A stretch of DNA of 64,000 nt from G965220205 sp965220205 (GTDB lineage: Bacteria > Chloroflexota > Dehalococcoidia > Lucifugimonadales > Australimonadaceae): contig OZ244812.1 of assembly GCA_965220205.1 (NCBI GenBank), positions 496,001 through 560,000 on the forward strand, written 5' to 3'. The translations under genes were made by a program, and so were the position numbers. The notes beneath the pieces are model-generated. The model saw only the letters and a list, made by a program, of their open reading frames with translations. It ran no database searches and was not told the DNA's origin. How positions within the stretch are numbered: the stretch's first letter is position 1; every line of letters begins with the position of its first letter. Shown here piece after piece: positions 28,639 through 38,908 of this stretch.

Positions 28639-29529
28639 GTGAGCGTGTCGGCGAATCGTATTGTGCTGGCGGACAATCTTGATGTCCTGTCTACTATTGA
28701 GGACGGCTCTGCCTCGCTCATCTACATCGACCCGCCGTTCAACACTGGCAAGACCCAACGGCGCGAGCGCCTGCGTACGGAGCGCGACGATGCGTTCGGC
28801 GACCGAATAGGCTTCCAAGGGCATCGATACCGTACGATCAAGCTTGGCGCGCTCTCGTTTCCCGACGCATTTGAGGACTTCTTGGAGTTCATCGCACCGC
28901 GCCTGAGCGAGGCGCGCCGCATCCTCTCACCTTCCGGTTCCTTCTTCCTACATCTCGATTACAGGGAGGTTCACTACTGCAAGGTGCTGCTCGACGCACT
29001 CTTCGGCTACGACTGCTTCATGAACGAGATTATCTGGGCCTACGACTATGGCGGCCGTCCGAAGGACCGCTGGCCGGCCAAGCACGACTCGCTGCTTTGG
29101 TACGTGAAGGACCCGGGCTGCTACACCTTCAACTACGAGGCGATAGATCGCATCCCGTACATGGCGCCAGGACTCGTGGGGCCGGAGAAGGCGGCGCGAG
29201 GCAAGACACCGACCGATGTGTGGTGGCAGACCATCGTCCCCACGAACGGGCGCGAGCGCACGGGCTACCCCACGCAGAAGCCTCTTGCCATCCTGGACCG
29301 TATCGTGCGCGTTCACTCTAACCCTGGCGACCTAGTGCTCGACTTTTTCGCGGGCTCCGGCACGACGGGCGAGGCCGCAGCGCGTAATGGCAGGCGCTAT
29401 TGCCTCGTAGACAGCAGCCTGGACGCGGTTCGGGTCATGACGCGACGCTTAGCGTCTAGCAATCCCGAGTGCGTCGGCTTCATACCTGCTCATGTAGACA
29501 GGCAGGCCTCTTGGGACGGAATGCTATGA
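28639..29529 (+). CDS. DNA adenine/cytosine-N4 methyltransferase of a restriction-modification pair
   Basis: The 296-residue protein carries the amino-methyltransferase motif IV YIDPPFNTGKTQ near residues 28-39 and the SAM-binding motif I LVLDFFAGSGTTGEAA near 232-247, in the order of beta-class enzymes; DPPF favours N6-adenine. YPTQKPLAILDRIVRVHSNP precedes motif I, as usual. The start is GTG 28639 with GGGAG upstream. It overlaps the following gene by ATGA, so translation is coupled. It protects host DNA at the site cut by the downstream endonuclease. The pair is less GC-rich than most of the window, a sign of horizontal gain. The recognition sequence cannot be read. Confidence 0.88.
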   Translation: MSVSANRIVLADNLDVLSTIEDGSASLIYIDPPFNTGKTQRRERLRTERDDAFGDRIGFQGHRYRTIKLGALSFPDAFEDFLEFIAPRLSEARRILSPSGSFFLHLDYREVHYCKVLLDALFGYDCFMNEIIWAYDYGGRPKDRWPAKHDSLLWYVKDPGCYTFNYEAIDRIPYMAPGLVGPEKAARGKTPTDVWWQTIVPTNGRERTGYPTQKPLAILDRIVRVHSNPGDLVLDFFAGSGTTGEAAARNGRRYCLVDSSLDAVRVMTRRLASSNPECVGFIPAHVDRQASWDGML

Positions 29530-30083
29530 CACAGCGCGTAATCACAGATCCAGATGTCCAGATGCTAGCCGACATCGCCGTATCTCTCGAATCGAGATAC
29601 GTTCCTGACAAAAGCGCATGGCAAGATAGCCCGTTCGACTGGCTCAAGCAGGATATAGCCTCCCGCACCGTGGGCATGGTCTTAGAGCAACTGGTTGAGG
29701 GGTGGTTCGCCATGAGAGGGTTCAACGTATCTAAAGCACCGAACTCAGACGCAGATCGGGTAATCAATGGGCAGCTGGTTGAAATCAAGGGCTCCACCTT
29801 ATGGCAGGGAGGGATTTTCAGGTTTCAGCAGATACGAGACCAGGAGTACGACATCGTAATCTGCTTGGGGATACGCCCCTTTGACGCCCAGTGCTGGGTG
29901 ATCCCAAAGGATGTATTGATGGCGCGCCCTGAGGGTGTTGGCGGTCAGCACGGAGGACAGGGAGGGAGCGACACCTTATGGCTAGGCTTCGACGCAGACG
30001 CCCCTCCACGCTGGATGGACGAGTGGGGAGGGCGCTTGTCCGACGCTCACGCGGTGTTGCACAACTTAACGCGCGTCCGCTGA
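29526..30083 (+). CDS. Probable type II restriction endonuclease (PD-(D/E)xK)
   Basis: The 185-residue protein begins at ATG 29526, inside the ATGA overlap with the methyltransferase stop. Such coupling is common in restriction-modification operons. The central region DADRVINGQLVEIKGSTLWQ holds D...E-x-K spacing of a PD-(D/E)xK nuclease core (VEIKG near residues 85-89), after a helix with LEQLVEGWFAMRGFNVSK. FRFQQIRDQEYDIVICLGIR follows. No named endonuclease family can be assigned by eye. Its function is inferred from the nuclease-like core and its tight linkage to a DNA methyltransferase. Its base composition is clearly lower in GC than nearby housekeeping genes. Confidence 0.72.
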   Translation: MTQRVITDPDVQMLADIAVSLESRYVPDKSAWQDSPFDWLKQDIASRTVGMVLEQLVEGWFAMRGFNVSKAPNSDADRVINGQLVEIKGSTLWQGGIFRFQQIRDQEYDIVICLGIRPFDAQCWVIPKDVLMARPEGVGGQHGGQGGSDTLWLGFDADAPPRWMDEWGGRLSDAHAVLHNLTRVR

Positions 30084-30240
30084 GGCGGAGGCTCGCTCTC
30101 GCTGCTGCGGACGGCGAGCAGGTCGCCCTGGTCGCTATACCCCGCCCTGGCGGCCCGACGACGGCGACGACCTGCGTGCAAGGCCCCCCGCCTTAGTTCC
30201 GCGGCCCGCCCGCGCCACCGCCACACCGACCGCTCAGGGC

Positions 30241-30290
30241 TCACAATGCTCGAAGGCGGCGCTGTCTACAGTACGCTTAGGCCCACCCAC
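30241..30290 (-). repeat. Dispersed intergenic repeat, copy D
   Basis: On the minus strand it reads GTGGGTGGGCCTAAGCGTA, CTGTAGACAGCGCCGCC, TTCGAGCATTGTGA. CTGT and ACAG form a short perfect stem, and the flanks match copies A-C. It lies directly downstream of the restriction-modification genes. Confidence 0.62.
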
Positions 30291-30382
30291 GATGGATACG
30301 GACTAGCTGTTATGGCGCTGGCGCAGAGGGAATAGGACTGCACAACCACCGGCTGACGCTGGCCGAGTCGTCCCCACGACCA

Positions 30383-30949
30383 ATGAAAATCGCAATTCGG
30401 CAAGAGACGGCGAACGATCTTCAGGGCTACGCCCAAGTGCCTATGGTCCTTACGGTGCGCTCGCGATACCGCGCCGAGTTAGTCGATGGAGGTCTGGGAG
30501 GCTGGACCCTGAATGAGGAGCCTGTCGTCCCGCCATACGAGAAGGACTACGATGAGCTAGGCCCTCCGACGCGATGGCTCAAGCGCGACATCTCAAACTG
30601 GGCGGTCTTCGCTGCCTACGACGGGCAACAACGTGTCGGCGGCGCGGCTGTGGCCTGGAACACTCCCGGGCTTCACATGCTCGAAGCCCGAACCGATCTC
30701 GCCGTGCTGTGGGATATCAGAGTCCGCCGCGAGTATCGCCGGTCGGGGATTGGCTCTCAGCTGTTCGACCAGTGTGCGGAGTGGGCAAAGCGAAAGGGGT
30801 GCACTCGCCTCAAGATCGAGACACAGGACATCAACGTACCCGCCTGCCGCTTCTACGCTGCCAAGGGGTGTGAGCTAAGGGGCATACACCACGGCATGTA
30901 CTCTGAGTATCCCAACGATGTCCAGTTCCTGTGGTACCTTAACCTGTGA
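30383..30949 (+). CDS. GNAT-family N-acetyltransferase, streptothricin-acetyltransferase-like
   Basis: The 188-residue protein has the GNAT acetyl-CoA motif VRREYRRSGIGSQLFDQCAE (about residues 114-133) and a downstream ETQDINVPACRFYAAKGCEL. The latter, with MYSEYPNDVQFLWYL at the end, closely recalls streptothricin acetyltransferases of the SatA type. The enzyme transfers acetyl from acetyl-CoA to an amine; resistance to a streptothricin-like compound is possible but only inferred from the motif pattern. ATG 30383 is preceded by no strong ribosome site. It stands alone, between the restriction-modification pair and a damaged second GNAT gene. Confidence 0.82.
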   Translation: MKIAIRQETANDLQGYAQVPMVLTVRSRYRAELVDGGLGGWTLNEEPVVPPYEKDYDELGPPTRWLKRDISNWAVFAAYDGQQRVGGAAVAWNTPGLHMLEARTDLAVLWDIRVRREYRRSGIGSQLFDQCAEWAKRKGCTRLKIETQDINVPACRFYAAKGCELRGIHHGMYSEYPNDVQFLWYLNL

Positions 30950-31031
30950 GCGTCTGGGGTCGGGCTGCCATTATCGCGCCAGATATTTCGAAACCCCCGA
31001 TGGGCGCCGCCCCTAGAAGGCGTTCGTTGTG

Positions 31032-31484
31032 ATGAAGCAGTTCGAACTCCGACAGGCGACTGCTGGAGACTGCGAACGGCTCTACCGTATCCAAAGCCAG
31101 TCCATGAGGCCGTACGTCGAACAGATCTGGGGCTGGATCGAGAGTTTCTAGGAAGAGCGCTTCCGCCAAGGCTTCGACCCGGACAAGACGCGGATCGTTT
31201 TGTCGAACGAACGCGAGATCGGCTTCCTGAGGGTCACGGAGAAGAAAGAAGCGGTCTTCATAGAGCAGATCTATATCATCCCCGAGTATCAGGGACGGGG
31301 AATCGGGACGGCCCTTGTCCGTGAGGTTCTTTCCAGGAACCTTCCCGTCGAGTTGAGCGTATTGAAGTTGAACACTGATGCCCGACGTCTTTACGAACGT
31401 CTGGGATTCCGAGTTAACGACGAAAACGCGACCCACTGCCATATGCGGATCGAGCCGACGCCTCGATTCCAATGGGGGCCGTAG
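31032..31484 (+). pseudogene. GNAT acetyltransferase with an in-frame TAG
   Basis: From ATG 31032 the frame reads MKQFELRQATAGDCERLYRI and QSMRPYVEQIWGWIESF, then TAG at 31149-31151, and continues without frame change as EERFRQGFDPDKTRIVLSNE. It goes on with QIYIIPEYQGRGIGTALVRE (acetyl-CoA motif) and YERLGFRVNDENATH to the stop at 31484. A CAG to TAG change explains the break: relatives have WGW-x-x-x-F-Q-x-x-x-F. The distal part could restart at TTG 31200, but it would lack the first strands of the fold. The gene is therefore a recent pseudogene or holds a base error. Confidence 0.75.
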
Positions 31485-31691
31485 CCGGAAGCGACCGTCC
31501 TCGGTAAGGGCTCGTCGGCGCATAAACGCTCTCTATCTACTGGAGCAGGTGCGTCCTCTACCCCCAATGGCGCGGTTCATCCACATCAGTGCCGCGCCAG
31601 GTAATCCGTCCTCGGTCTAGCGCCTCGTAGACCGGATGGAGGAGTGCGGCGAAAGCCGGTCCTCCGGTTCAGAGGGGCTGCCAGGGGAAGT

Positions 31692-32759
31692 TCAGAAGCG
31701 GTGCTTGCCCATCACTCGTTCAAGCGCGTCAAGAGGTAGAGCGTGGGCCGTGCGACCGTTGAAGCCGGTCATGGTCTCGGCAGAGGTCAAGGCGTTGACA
31801 ATTGACTCCTCCACGGCCTCTGCGGTGGCGTCGAAGAGGGGGTTGATTTGGTCTAGGGGGAGCATCTTGACGTCGAGGAGTCCGTCGGCGGCGGTGACGT
31901 GATTTCCCGTGGAGAAGGCCAGGAAGATGTCGCCGCTGCCGTTATGCCCCGATCCTCCGGCTCTGGATAAACCGACGGTGGCCCGCTTGGCTAGTCGCTG
32001 GCACTGGATGGGGAGCAGAGGCGCATCCGTGGCTAGGATTATGATGATGGATCCCCCGAGAGTGCCGGTGTTTGCGGGATGCGGCGCCACCTCTGGGCCA
32101 ATCTCCAGTCCTACGGGTACGCCATCGACGCGCAGGTCGGCGCGGGCGCCATAGTTGGCCTGCACCAATGCGCCGACGGTGAACTGACCGCTCTTCGTCT
32201 CCACCAGCCTGGAAGATGTGCCGATGCCTCCTTTGAAATCGTGGCAGAGCATACCTGTGCCTCCGCCGACGCTCCCTTCAGCGGGGACGCCGCTGGAGGC
32301 CGAGGCGATGGCCTGGAACACGTGCTCCTTGTTGAGGTGGAAGGCGTCGATGTCGTTGAGAAAGCCATCGTAAGTCTCGGCGACGACGGGCAGCACCCAG
32401 CTTTCAACGTAGCCGTTGTTGATTGAGTACTCGACCAGGGCATCCCGGACGAGGCCCACCTGATGGGTGTTGGTGATGCCGATGATCGACCCCAACATCC
32501 CCGACTCCTCCATCCAGGGAATGCCGGTCATCTCGCCGTTGCCGTTAAAGGAGAAGCAACCGCAAAAGGCGTTGTCTTTCCATATGTTGCCCTCACGAGG
32601 AACAACGACCGTAACCCCCGTCCGGGCGACGCGGGGAACATCGTGAATGAGGGTGGTGTGACCTACCAGCGTGCCGGCCACGTCGGTGATGGCGTTGTAC
32701 TTCCCAGTCGGCATGCGGCCGATGGCAAGGCCGAGGTCTCGTAGTCGTGCGCGGGGCAT
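31692..32759 (-). CDS. P1-family (S58, DmpA-like) aminopeptidase
   Basis: The 355-residue protein starts at ATG 32759, chosen because GGAGGAA lies 5-11 bases upstream; an upstream in-frame start at 32789 has none. It shows family marks GKYNAITDVAGTLVGHTTL at the N-terminus, SSGVPAEGSVGGGTGMLCHD in the middle, and the self-processing site GGSGHNGSGDIFLAFSTGN with the nucleophile Ser275. P1 peptidases cleave themselves at this serine and then remove N-terminal residues, often D-amino or beta-amino acids, from small peptides. No signal peptide is visible, so it is cytoplasmic. It is not clearly in an operon. Confidence 0.9.
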   Translation of the reverse strand: MPRARLRDLGLAIGRMPTGKYNAITDVAGTLVGHTTLIHDVPRVARTGVTVVVPREGNIWKDNAFCGCFSFNGNGEMTGIPWMEESGMLGSIIGITNTHQVGLVRDALVEYSINNGYVESWVLPVVAETYDGFLNDIDAFHLNKEHVFQAIASASSGVPAEGSVGGGTGMLCHDFKGGIGTSSRLVETKSGQFTVGALVQANYGARADLRVDGVPVGLEIGPEVAPHPANTGTLGGSIIIILATDAPLLPIQCQRLAKRATVGLSRAGGSGHNGSGDIFLAFSTGNHVTAADGLLDVKMLPLDQINPLFDATAEAVEESIVNALTSAETMTGFNGRTAHALPLDALERVMGKHRF

Positions 32760-32762
32760 GAT

Positions 32763-32984
32763 GTTCCTCCAGAATCTGTGGGCAAGCACACCTTTGTCAG
32801 GGCCTTAAGAAAGACCGTTGCCCGCGTGGTCCGAACTAGTAGGGCCGCCAGGGCGATGCTGACCCAGCCGAGCATCGCCCATGACGCGCCAGTTGCCACG
32901 TCCATCCCAGTGTCTGTCATACGCCAGCACCACAGCTGTGCCAACGACGCCGAGCACCACCGGCAGCAACAACGCTGCCCGCAT
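32763..32984 (-). pseudogene. Possible small two-helix membrane protein, frameshifted
   Basis: From ATG 32984 the frame reads MRAALLLPVVLGVVGTAVVL and AYDRHWDGRG, a convincing first helix. A change of frame near 32915 would continue as GASWAMLGWVSIALAALLVR and TTRATVFLKAL, a good second helix. Neither frame alone gives a full protein. The gene would end just ahead of the P1 peptidase start. This is a tentative call based on hydrophobicity only. Confidence 0.35.
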
Positions 32985-33207
32985 CGTTCAGGTCGTGCCC
33001 TCACGCATTATGGTTCCGTATCACGGCAGCTACAGCAGCGCGATGATCGCGTCGACGACGCCGGGAGCCGGGTTGTACTTCGCAAGTTCGCCGCGGAGCT
33101 TGGCGAACTCGGTGTCGTCCACCGAGTTCGGACGGTATTCTTCTACCTCGTGCGCCCACTGCGCTGCGTTCGCTTCGAACCCCGCCGCCAGTTCCTCGTC
33201 GCTGGCG

Positions 33208-34032
33208 CTATTCGCTGACAGCCCCCGCCGGGGCGTCGGCGGAATCGGGCGTCATCTCGAGCCCGCATGCCTGAGCGGCTGCGAACATCCCCAGAAGCTT
33301 CTCGGGGTCTTGCTCTGCCCCGGAGAAGATGGCCAGGAAGTCTTCTAATCCGCCCAGTTGCTCCTCCAGGCACCGCATTACAGCTGGCGGAGGCAACTCC
33401 CCGCCGCTTTCCCCTGCGAAGCGGGCGGCCTCTTCATCGCTCAGGCAGAGTTGCATCTGTATGCCTGCGCCGATCAGGGCAGAAACCTCATCCGGGGAGC
33501 TAGGCTCAGCGCCTCCGAGCAGGCCTGGGTTCTCCATGGCAACCTCTCGGATGCAGCTGCGTGTCTCCGCACTGAGCCCGCCGGTTTCCGCTGACATGAG
33601 GGCGATCTGCACGCCAATGAGGTTCTCCGGGCCGAGGCATTCGAACGGGAGGCTGTCCAAGGTTCCCGGGGGAGCCGTCGCTATCGGAATGCCCTGGATC
33701 GAATCGAATAAGGGCGCGCCGATGGCGTCGCGCAAGCAGGAGACTTCCTCAGCAGAGAACACGGCCATGATGTCGCCCACAGTGGTGCTGTCTGTGATGA
33801 CGAGATCCTCTACGGAGCCCGTAGGAACATGCTCCGGCATGGGAGTTGGCGTCGGCGTCGGAGGGACCGGCGTCGGCGTAGGCGTGGCTGTCGGCGTTGG
33901 CGTTGGCAGAGGCGTGGGCGTCGGATCGGGACCGCAGGCCACGGCCAGTAGAGAGGCTGCAATAAGGAGAAGCGTGACGGCGGCGGCGCCCCGCAAACTG
34001 GCGCGGAGACATGCAGGCCATATGGTAGGCAT
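33208..34032 (-). CDS. Pro-Thr-linker lipoprotein of unknown function
   Basis: The start ATG 34032 has GAGGGAG nine bases upstream. The signal segment ends in the lipobox LLAVAC, and a Pro-Thr repeat linker follows (about residues 36-66), so the protein should sit on the outer face of the membrane. The rest is alpha-helical with four or more cysteine pairs (SCLRDAIG, ECLGPENLIG, SCIREVAM, RCLEEQLGG, AQACGLEM), arranged as loosely repeated helix-Cys units. The stop at 33208 may be premature: a neighbouring frame continues as SANSASDEELAAGFEANAAQ and FAKLRGELAKYNPAPGVVDA to a stop at 33030, with codon use like a real gene. A deletion near 33210 would join the two. No known family is recognised. 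Confidence 0.75.
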   Translation of the reverse strand: MPTIWPACLRASLRGAAAVTLLLIAASLLAVACGPDPTPTPLPTPTPTATPTPTPVPPTPTPTPMPEHVPTGSVEDLVITDSTTVGDIMAVFSAEEVSCLRDAIGAPLFDSIQGIPIATAPPGTLDSLPFECLGPENLIGVQIALMSAETGGLSAETRSCIREVAMENPGLLGGAEPSSPDEVSALIGAGIQMQLCLSDEEAARFAGESGGELPPPAVMRCLEEQLGGLEDFLAIFSGAEQDPEKLLGMFAAAQACGLEMTPDSADAPAGAVSE

Positions 34033-34041
34033 GAGGATCAA

Positions 34042-34583
34042 CTCCCTCGGTGTGTTGTCTGCTGGGTTGGGGCGGGGACTCGGGGGGGCTTGGTCGACTC
34101 GTCAGGTAGTGTACGCTCCCGATGCTCGGGCGTCAGCGGGGTTGGGAGGGAGCTTCTACAGTTGTTCATTGCTCCAGAAAGGTGGTCGCCAGCGCCGGTT
34201 GGCCCCGTTTGCCGCGTGCCCCAGGCGTGGGGTGACGAGCCCAGCGTCGGCGCCGCGGGCACCCTGGGCTGGCAGTGGCAACTGGCGTGGGAACACCAGG
34301 TAAGCCCCGTGTTTACGACTCCTCATGTCTCCGCCAATGGCCCCGGCTACGCTGCCCTGGCCTGCGGCGTTCTTCTGAAGCACGCCGATGGTCCGTGTTA
34401 GCTGACCCCAGGGCGAGAGCGTGCGGCCCCGGCCGGCTCCCGGGGCGGTCTACACGCAATCGCCCCTGGCATAGGATAGCGGCCACTACCGCCCCTAGGA
34501 AACGACCGCCTTGAGAGCGGGCTTCCCTATGGGTGCCGGACCGGCGAAGACGGCAAGCCTGAGACAGTCCTCCGGGGGTCGAG
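34042..34583. other. Intergenic region, nothing recognised
   Basis: About 540 bases between divergently placed genes contain only short overlapping frames without motifs. No tRNA cloverleaf, terminator or repeat of the families seen elsewhere in the window was found. Confidence 0.4.
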
Positions 34584-35108
34584 ATGGTCAAACAGAACAG
34601 GACAGAAGGGTTGCTACATACAATCCGCTCGGCTACGGCGGCTGACGCCGAAGTTGTAGCGCGAATATATGTCGATTCACAGAACGCTGAATATGGCGAA
34701 CTGCTGTCGTGGAACGATAGAACTGTGACGCCGGAGCTTATCGAGCGCTGGAATCATGATCTTGCCCGGCCCGTCCCGCACCGTTGGTGGGTTGCGGAGC
34801 AGATGGGTTCAATCGTTGGGTTCGTCGGCATCGGCCCCAGCCGGGACCCGGTAGATTCCCAACTGGGCGAAGTCGACTCCATCGCCGTCGATCCGCCTCA
34901 CTGGCGCATGGGAATCGGCAAGGCCTTGATGTCACTCGCTCTCCGACATCTCGCCTCGGACGGCTACGACGAGGCGATAGTGTGGACGGTGGGAGGCTAC
35001 GAGCGAGGGACCGCCTTCTACGAGGCGACGGGGTGGAGCCGTGACGGCGGGTTTCGAGATGACGGACGACAGGTCCGCTTCAGCCGAAACTTGGCTGCCT
35101 CCGGCTGA
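34584..35108 (+). CDS. GNAT-family N-acetyltransferase
   Basis: The 174-residue protein has the layout of RimI/PhnO-like GNAT enzymes. The N-terminal strand IRSATAADAEVVARIYVDSQ is followed by RWWVAEQMGSIVGFVGIGPS, the core strand GEVDSIAVDPPHWRMGIGKA with the acetyl-CoA loop (R-M-G-I-G-K-A), and the final YERGTAFYEATGW. Several relatives are annotated only as GNAT proteins, so the acceptor is unknown. The N-terminal MVKQNRTEGLLHT may be too long; the fold begins at residue about 13. It is a single gene. Confidence 0.85.
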   Translation: MVKQNRTEGLLHTIRSATAADAEVVARIYVDSQNAEYGELLSWNDRTVTPELIERWNHDLARPVPHRWWVAEQMGSIVGFVGIGPSRDPVDSQLGEVDSIAVDPPHWRMGIGKALMSLALRHLASDGYDEAIVWTVGGYERGTAFYEATGWSRDGGFRDDGRQVRFSRNLAASG

Positions 35109-35484
35109 GCCTGATGTCTCCCCACGGTAGGGTTTGGGGGTCTACCGCACCGCATCCGAGTACCAGCCCTTCCAGACCGCCTTCCAGCGGCGGAACAACG
35201 CGATGAAGAAGCTCGGCGTCGCCAGAGGCATCGTCTCTCATTGCCTGGCCCCAGTAGCCTTACAGCTCTCAGGACCGAGGCACAGGCATAGCGGGACCCA
35301 ATCAGCATTGGCGCCGACCACGCGCGTTCGATGCGGGAATGAGAGCGGCGCGAGGGAGACGTTTCCAGCAGCGGCGCTGCGTTGCGGGGCGGCGCCGCGT
35401 CAGTCATAATTGCCGCATCCCCAGTGCGCCGGGCGGCTGGCCCCGGACGAGCGGGGCGCTGGAACATGGGAGAAGGCAAGCGTC
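35109..35484. other. Intergenic region, nothing recognised
   Basis: About 375 bases lie between the GNAT gene and the GPP34 gene. Short frames are present but none has known motifs or a credible ribosome site. No repeat was recognised. Confidence 0.4.
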
Positions 35485-36135
35485 ATGCTGAGATTCGCCG
35501 AGGAGATCACCCTGCTTCTGCTCAACGACGACGACGGGATGTTCGCCCGCACGCCGTCTTGGTCGCTCCACTATGCTCTCGCCGGCGGCGTTCTCATGGA
35601 CCTGGCCCTCGAGAACCGCATCGACACCGATCTGGAGAAGCTGGTCCTCATCGACTCCACGCCCATCGGCGACAGTCTGCTCGACCCGACGCTGGCCGAC
35701 ATCGCAGCGGGAGATGAGCGCGACGCCCGCTTCTGGGTCGAGCACACCGCGGGCCGCGCCGAGGAGATTCAGGAGGAGGCGCTCTCTCGGCTCGTGGCCA
35801 ACGGCATCTTGGAGAGCCGCGAAGGCCGCTTTCTGTGGGTGTTCCGCTCCCGGCGCTACCCGGTGGTCCATGGCGAGGCGGAGCGCGAGGTGAAGCTCCG
35901 CATCATGGGAGTGCTGTTCAGCGACGAGATCCCGGACCCGCGCGATGTGGTGATCATCTGCCTCGCCGACGCGTGCGGCATCTTCGAAAGGCTCCTGTCC
36001 CGGCAGGAACTGGAACAGGCGTCCGCGCGCATCGACCAAGTCCGCAAGCTCGACCTCATCGGCCAAGCCATGACCCGAGCGATCCAGGACATCGAAGTGT
36101 CGATCGCTGCGTCGGTGCAGCCCTACCTCTACTAG
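35485..36135 (+). CDS. GPP34 (GOLPH3/VPS74-like) family protein
   Basis: The 216-residue protein begins MLRFAEEITLLLLNDDDG, the start of the GPP34 domain; ATG 35485 is chosen because GGAGAAGG precedes it and the upstream extension is not conserved in character. Further domain marks are SLHYALAGGVLMDLALENRI and SRLVANGILESREGRFLWVF with the typical YPV segment. In eukaryotes this fold binds phosphatidylinositol-4-phosphate on Golgi membranes. Bacterial members are found mainly in actinobacteria and related groups and their role is unknown, perhaps membrane-lipid binding. No signal peptide is present. The gene stands alone, convergent with recQ. Confidence 0.88.
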   Translation: MLRFAEEITLLLLNDDDGMFARTPSWSLHYALAGGVLMDLALENRIDTDLEKLVLIDSTPIGDSLLDPTLADIAAGDERDARFWVEHTAGRAEEIQEEALSRLVANGILESREGRFLWVFRSRRYPVVHGEAEREVKLRIMGVLFSDEIPDPRDVVIICLADACGIFERLLSRQELEQASARIDQVRKLDLIGQAMTRAIQDIEVSIAASVQPYLY

Positions 36136-36159
36136 CCCGTCGTCCCTTCCGCCGTTTGG

Positions 36160-36200
36160 CCTCCTCCCCACGCTGCGGGGGGAGGATTGAGGAGGGGGGT
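36160..36200. repeat. GC-rich hairpin element, copy 1 (GATTGAGGAGGGGG type)
   Basis: CCTCCTCCCC at 36160-36169 and GGGGGGAGG at 36177-36185 can pair, and ATTGAGGAGGGGGG follows. A copy with the same order of blocks lies at 43751-43790. It sits between the convergent GPP34 and recQ genes, so it may serve as a shared terminator. Confidence 0.5.
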
Positions 36201-36281
36201 CGTGACGCCCACCGTCATTGCCGTGTGCGTGCGCGGGAATCCGGTATCCGCGTCATCCGCGTCGCCGCCTCCGCCCCGTCG

Positions 36282-38513
<2,232 letters not shown>

Positions 38514-38908
38514 GGCCCTACCTTACCCCGTCATTCGGCATGCGTAGTCTGCCTAGCTGCTGTGTTCTTCAAGGCAATGACGAGAAAAGGGCTGGGATGG
38601 ACCGGAATGGCGTGGGACTCCGACTCGTAGATTGCATGGGTCTACGAGCGGGAGGCGGGAGATAGTGCTTCCAAACTGTCTCATTTGGTGACATTTGGTG
38701 ACATTTGGCGCCATTTCTCCTTTGGTCAGGGCCGGACGGCAGTGGGCGGGGACGGCCCCGAACTGGGCCGTCGAGGATAGGGTAGGGGCGAGGGGACGAC
38801 TGGGCAACGGGCCCATGTCATCGCGGCGGGGTGGGGGATGGCAAGGACCCCCAACCCCCAACCAACTCGCCGGAGGCGCTCCGGAGAGCGCCCCCGGCGG
38901 GGCTAAGC
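38514..38908. other. Intergenic region with a 10-bp direct repeat
   Basis: The interval between the VWA lipoprotein and recQ (both minus strand) has no gene. It contains three successive 10-base units of the form [AT]CATTTGG[TC]G at 38681-38710 and a fourth partial copy. This is upstream of recQ and could be a regulator site. Confidence 0.45.
38681..38710. repeat. Three tandem 10-bp units (ACATTTGGTG)
   Basis: Units are TCATTTGGTG, ACATTTGGTG and ACATTTGGCG, followed by CCATTT. The 10-bp period puts each on the same DNA face, as is common for multi-site operators. It lies about 170 bases upstream of recQ on its strand. Confidence 0.5.

Noticed and set aside
16706..31151. Use of TAG as a sense codon in this genome
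   Set aside because: TAG is the normal stop of several intact genes here (histidine kinase, fhs, first Rieske oxygenase), and other lesions are frameshifts, so recoding is unlikely.
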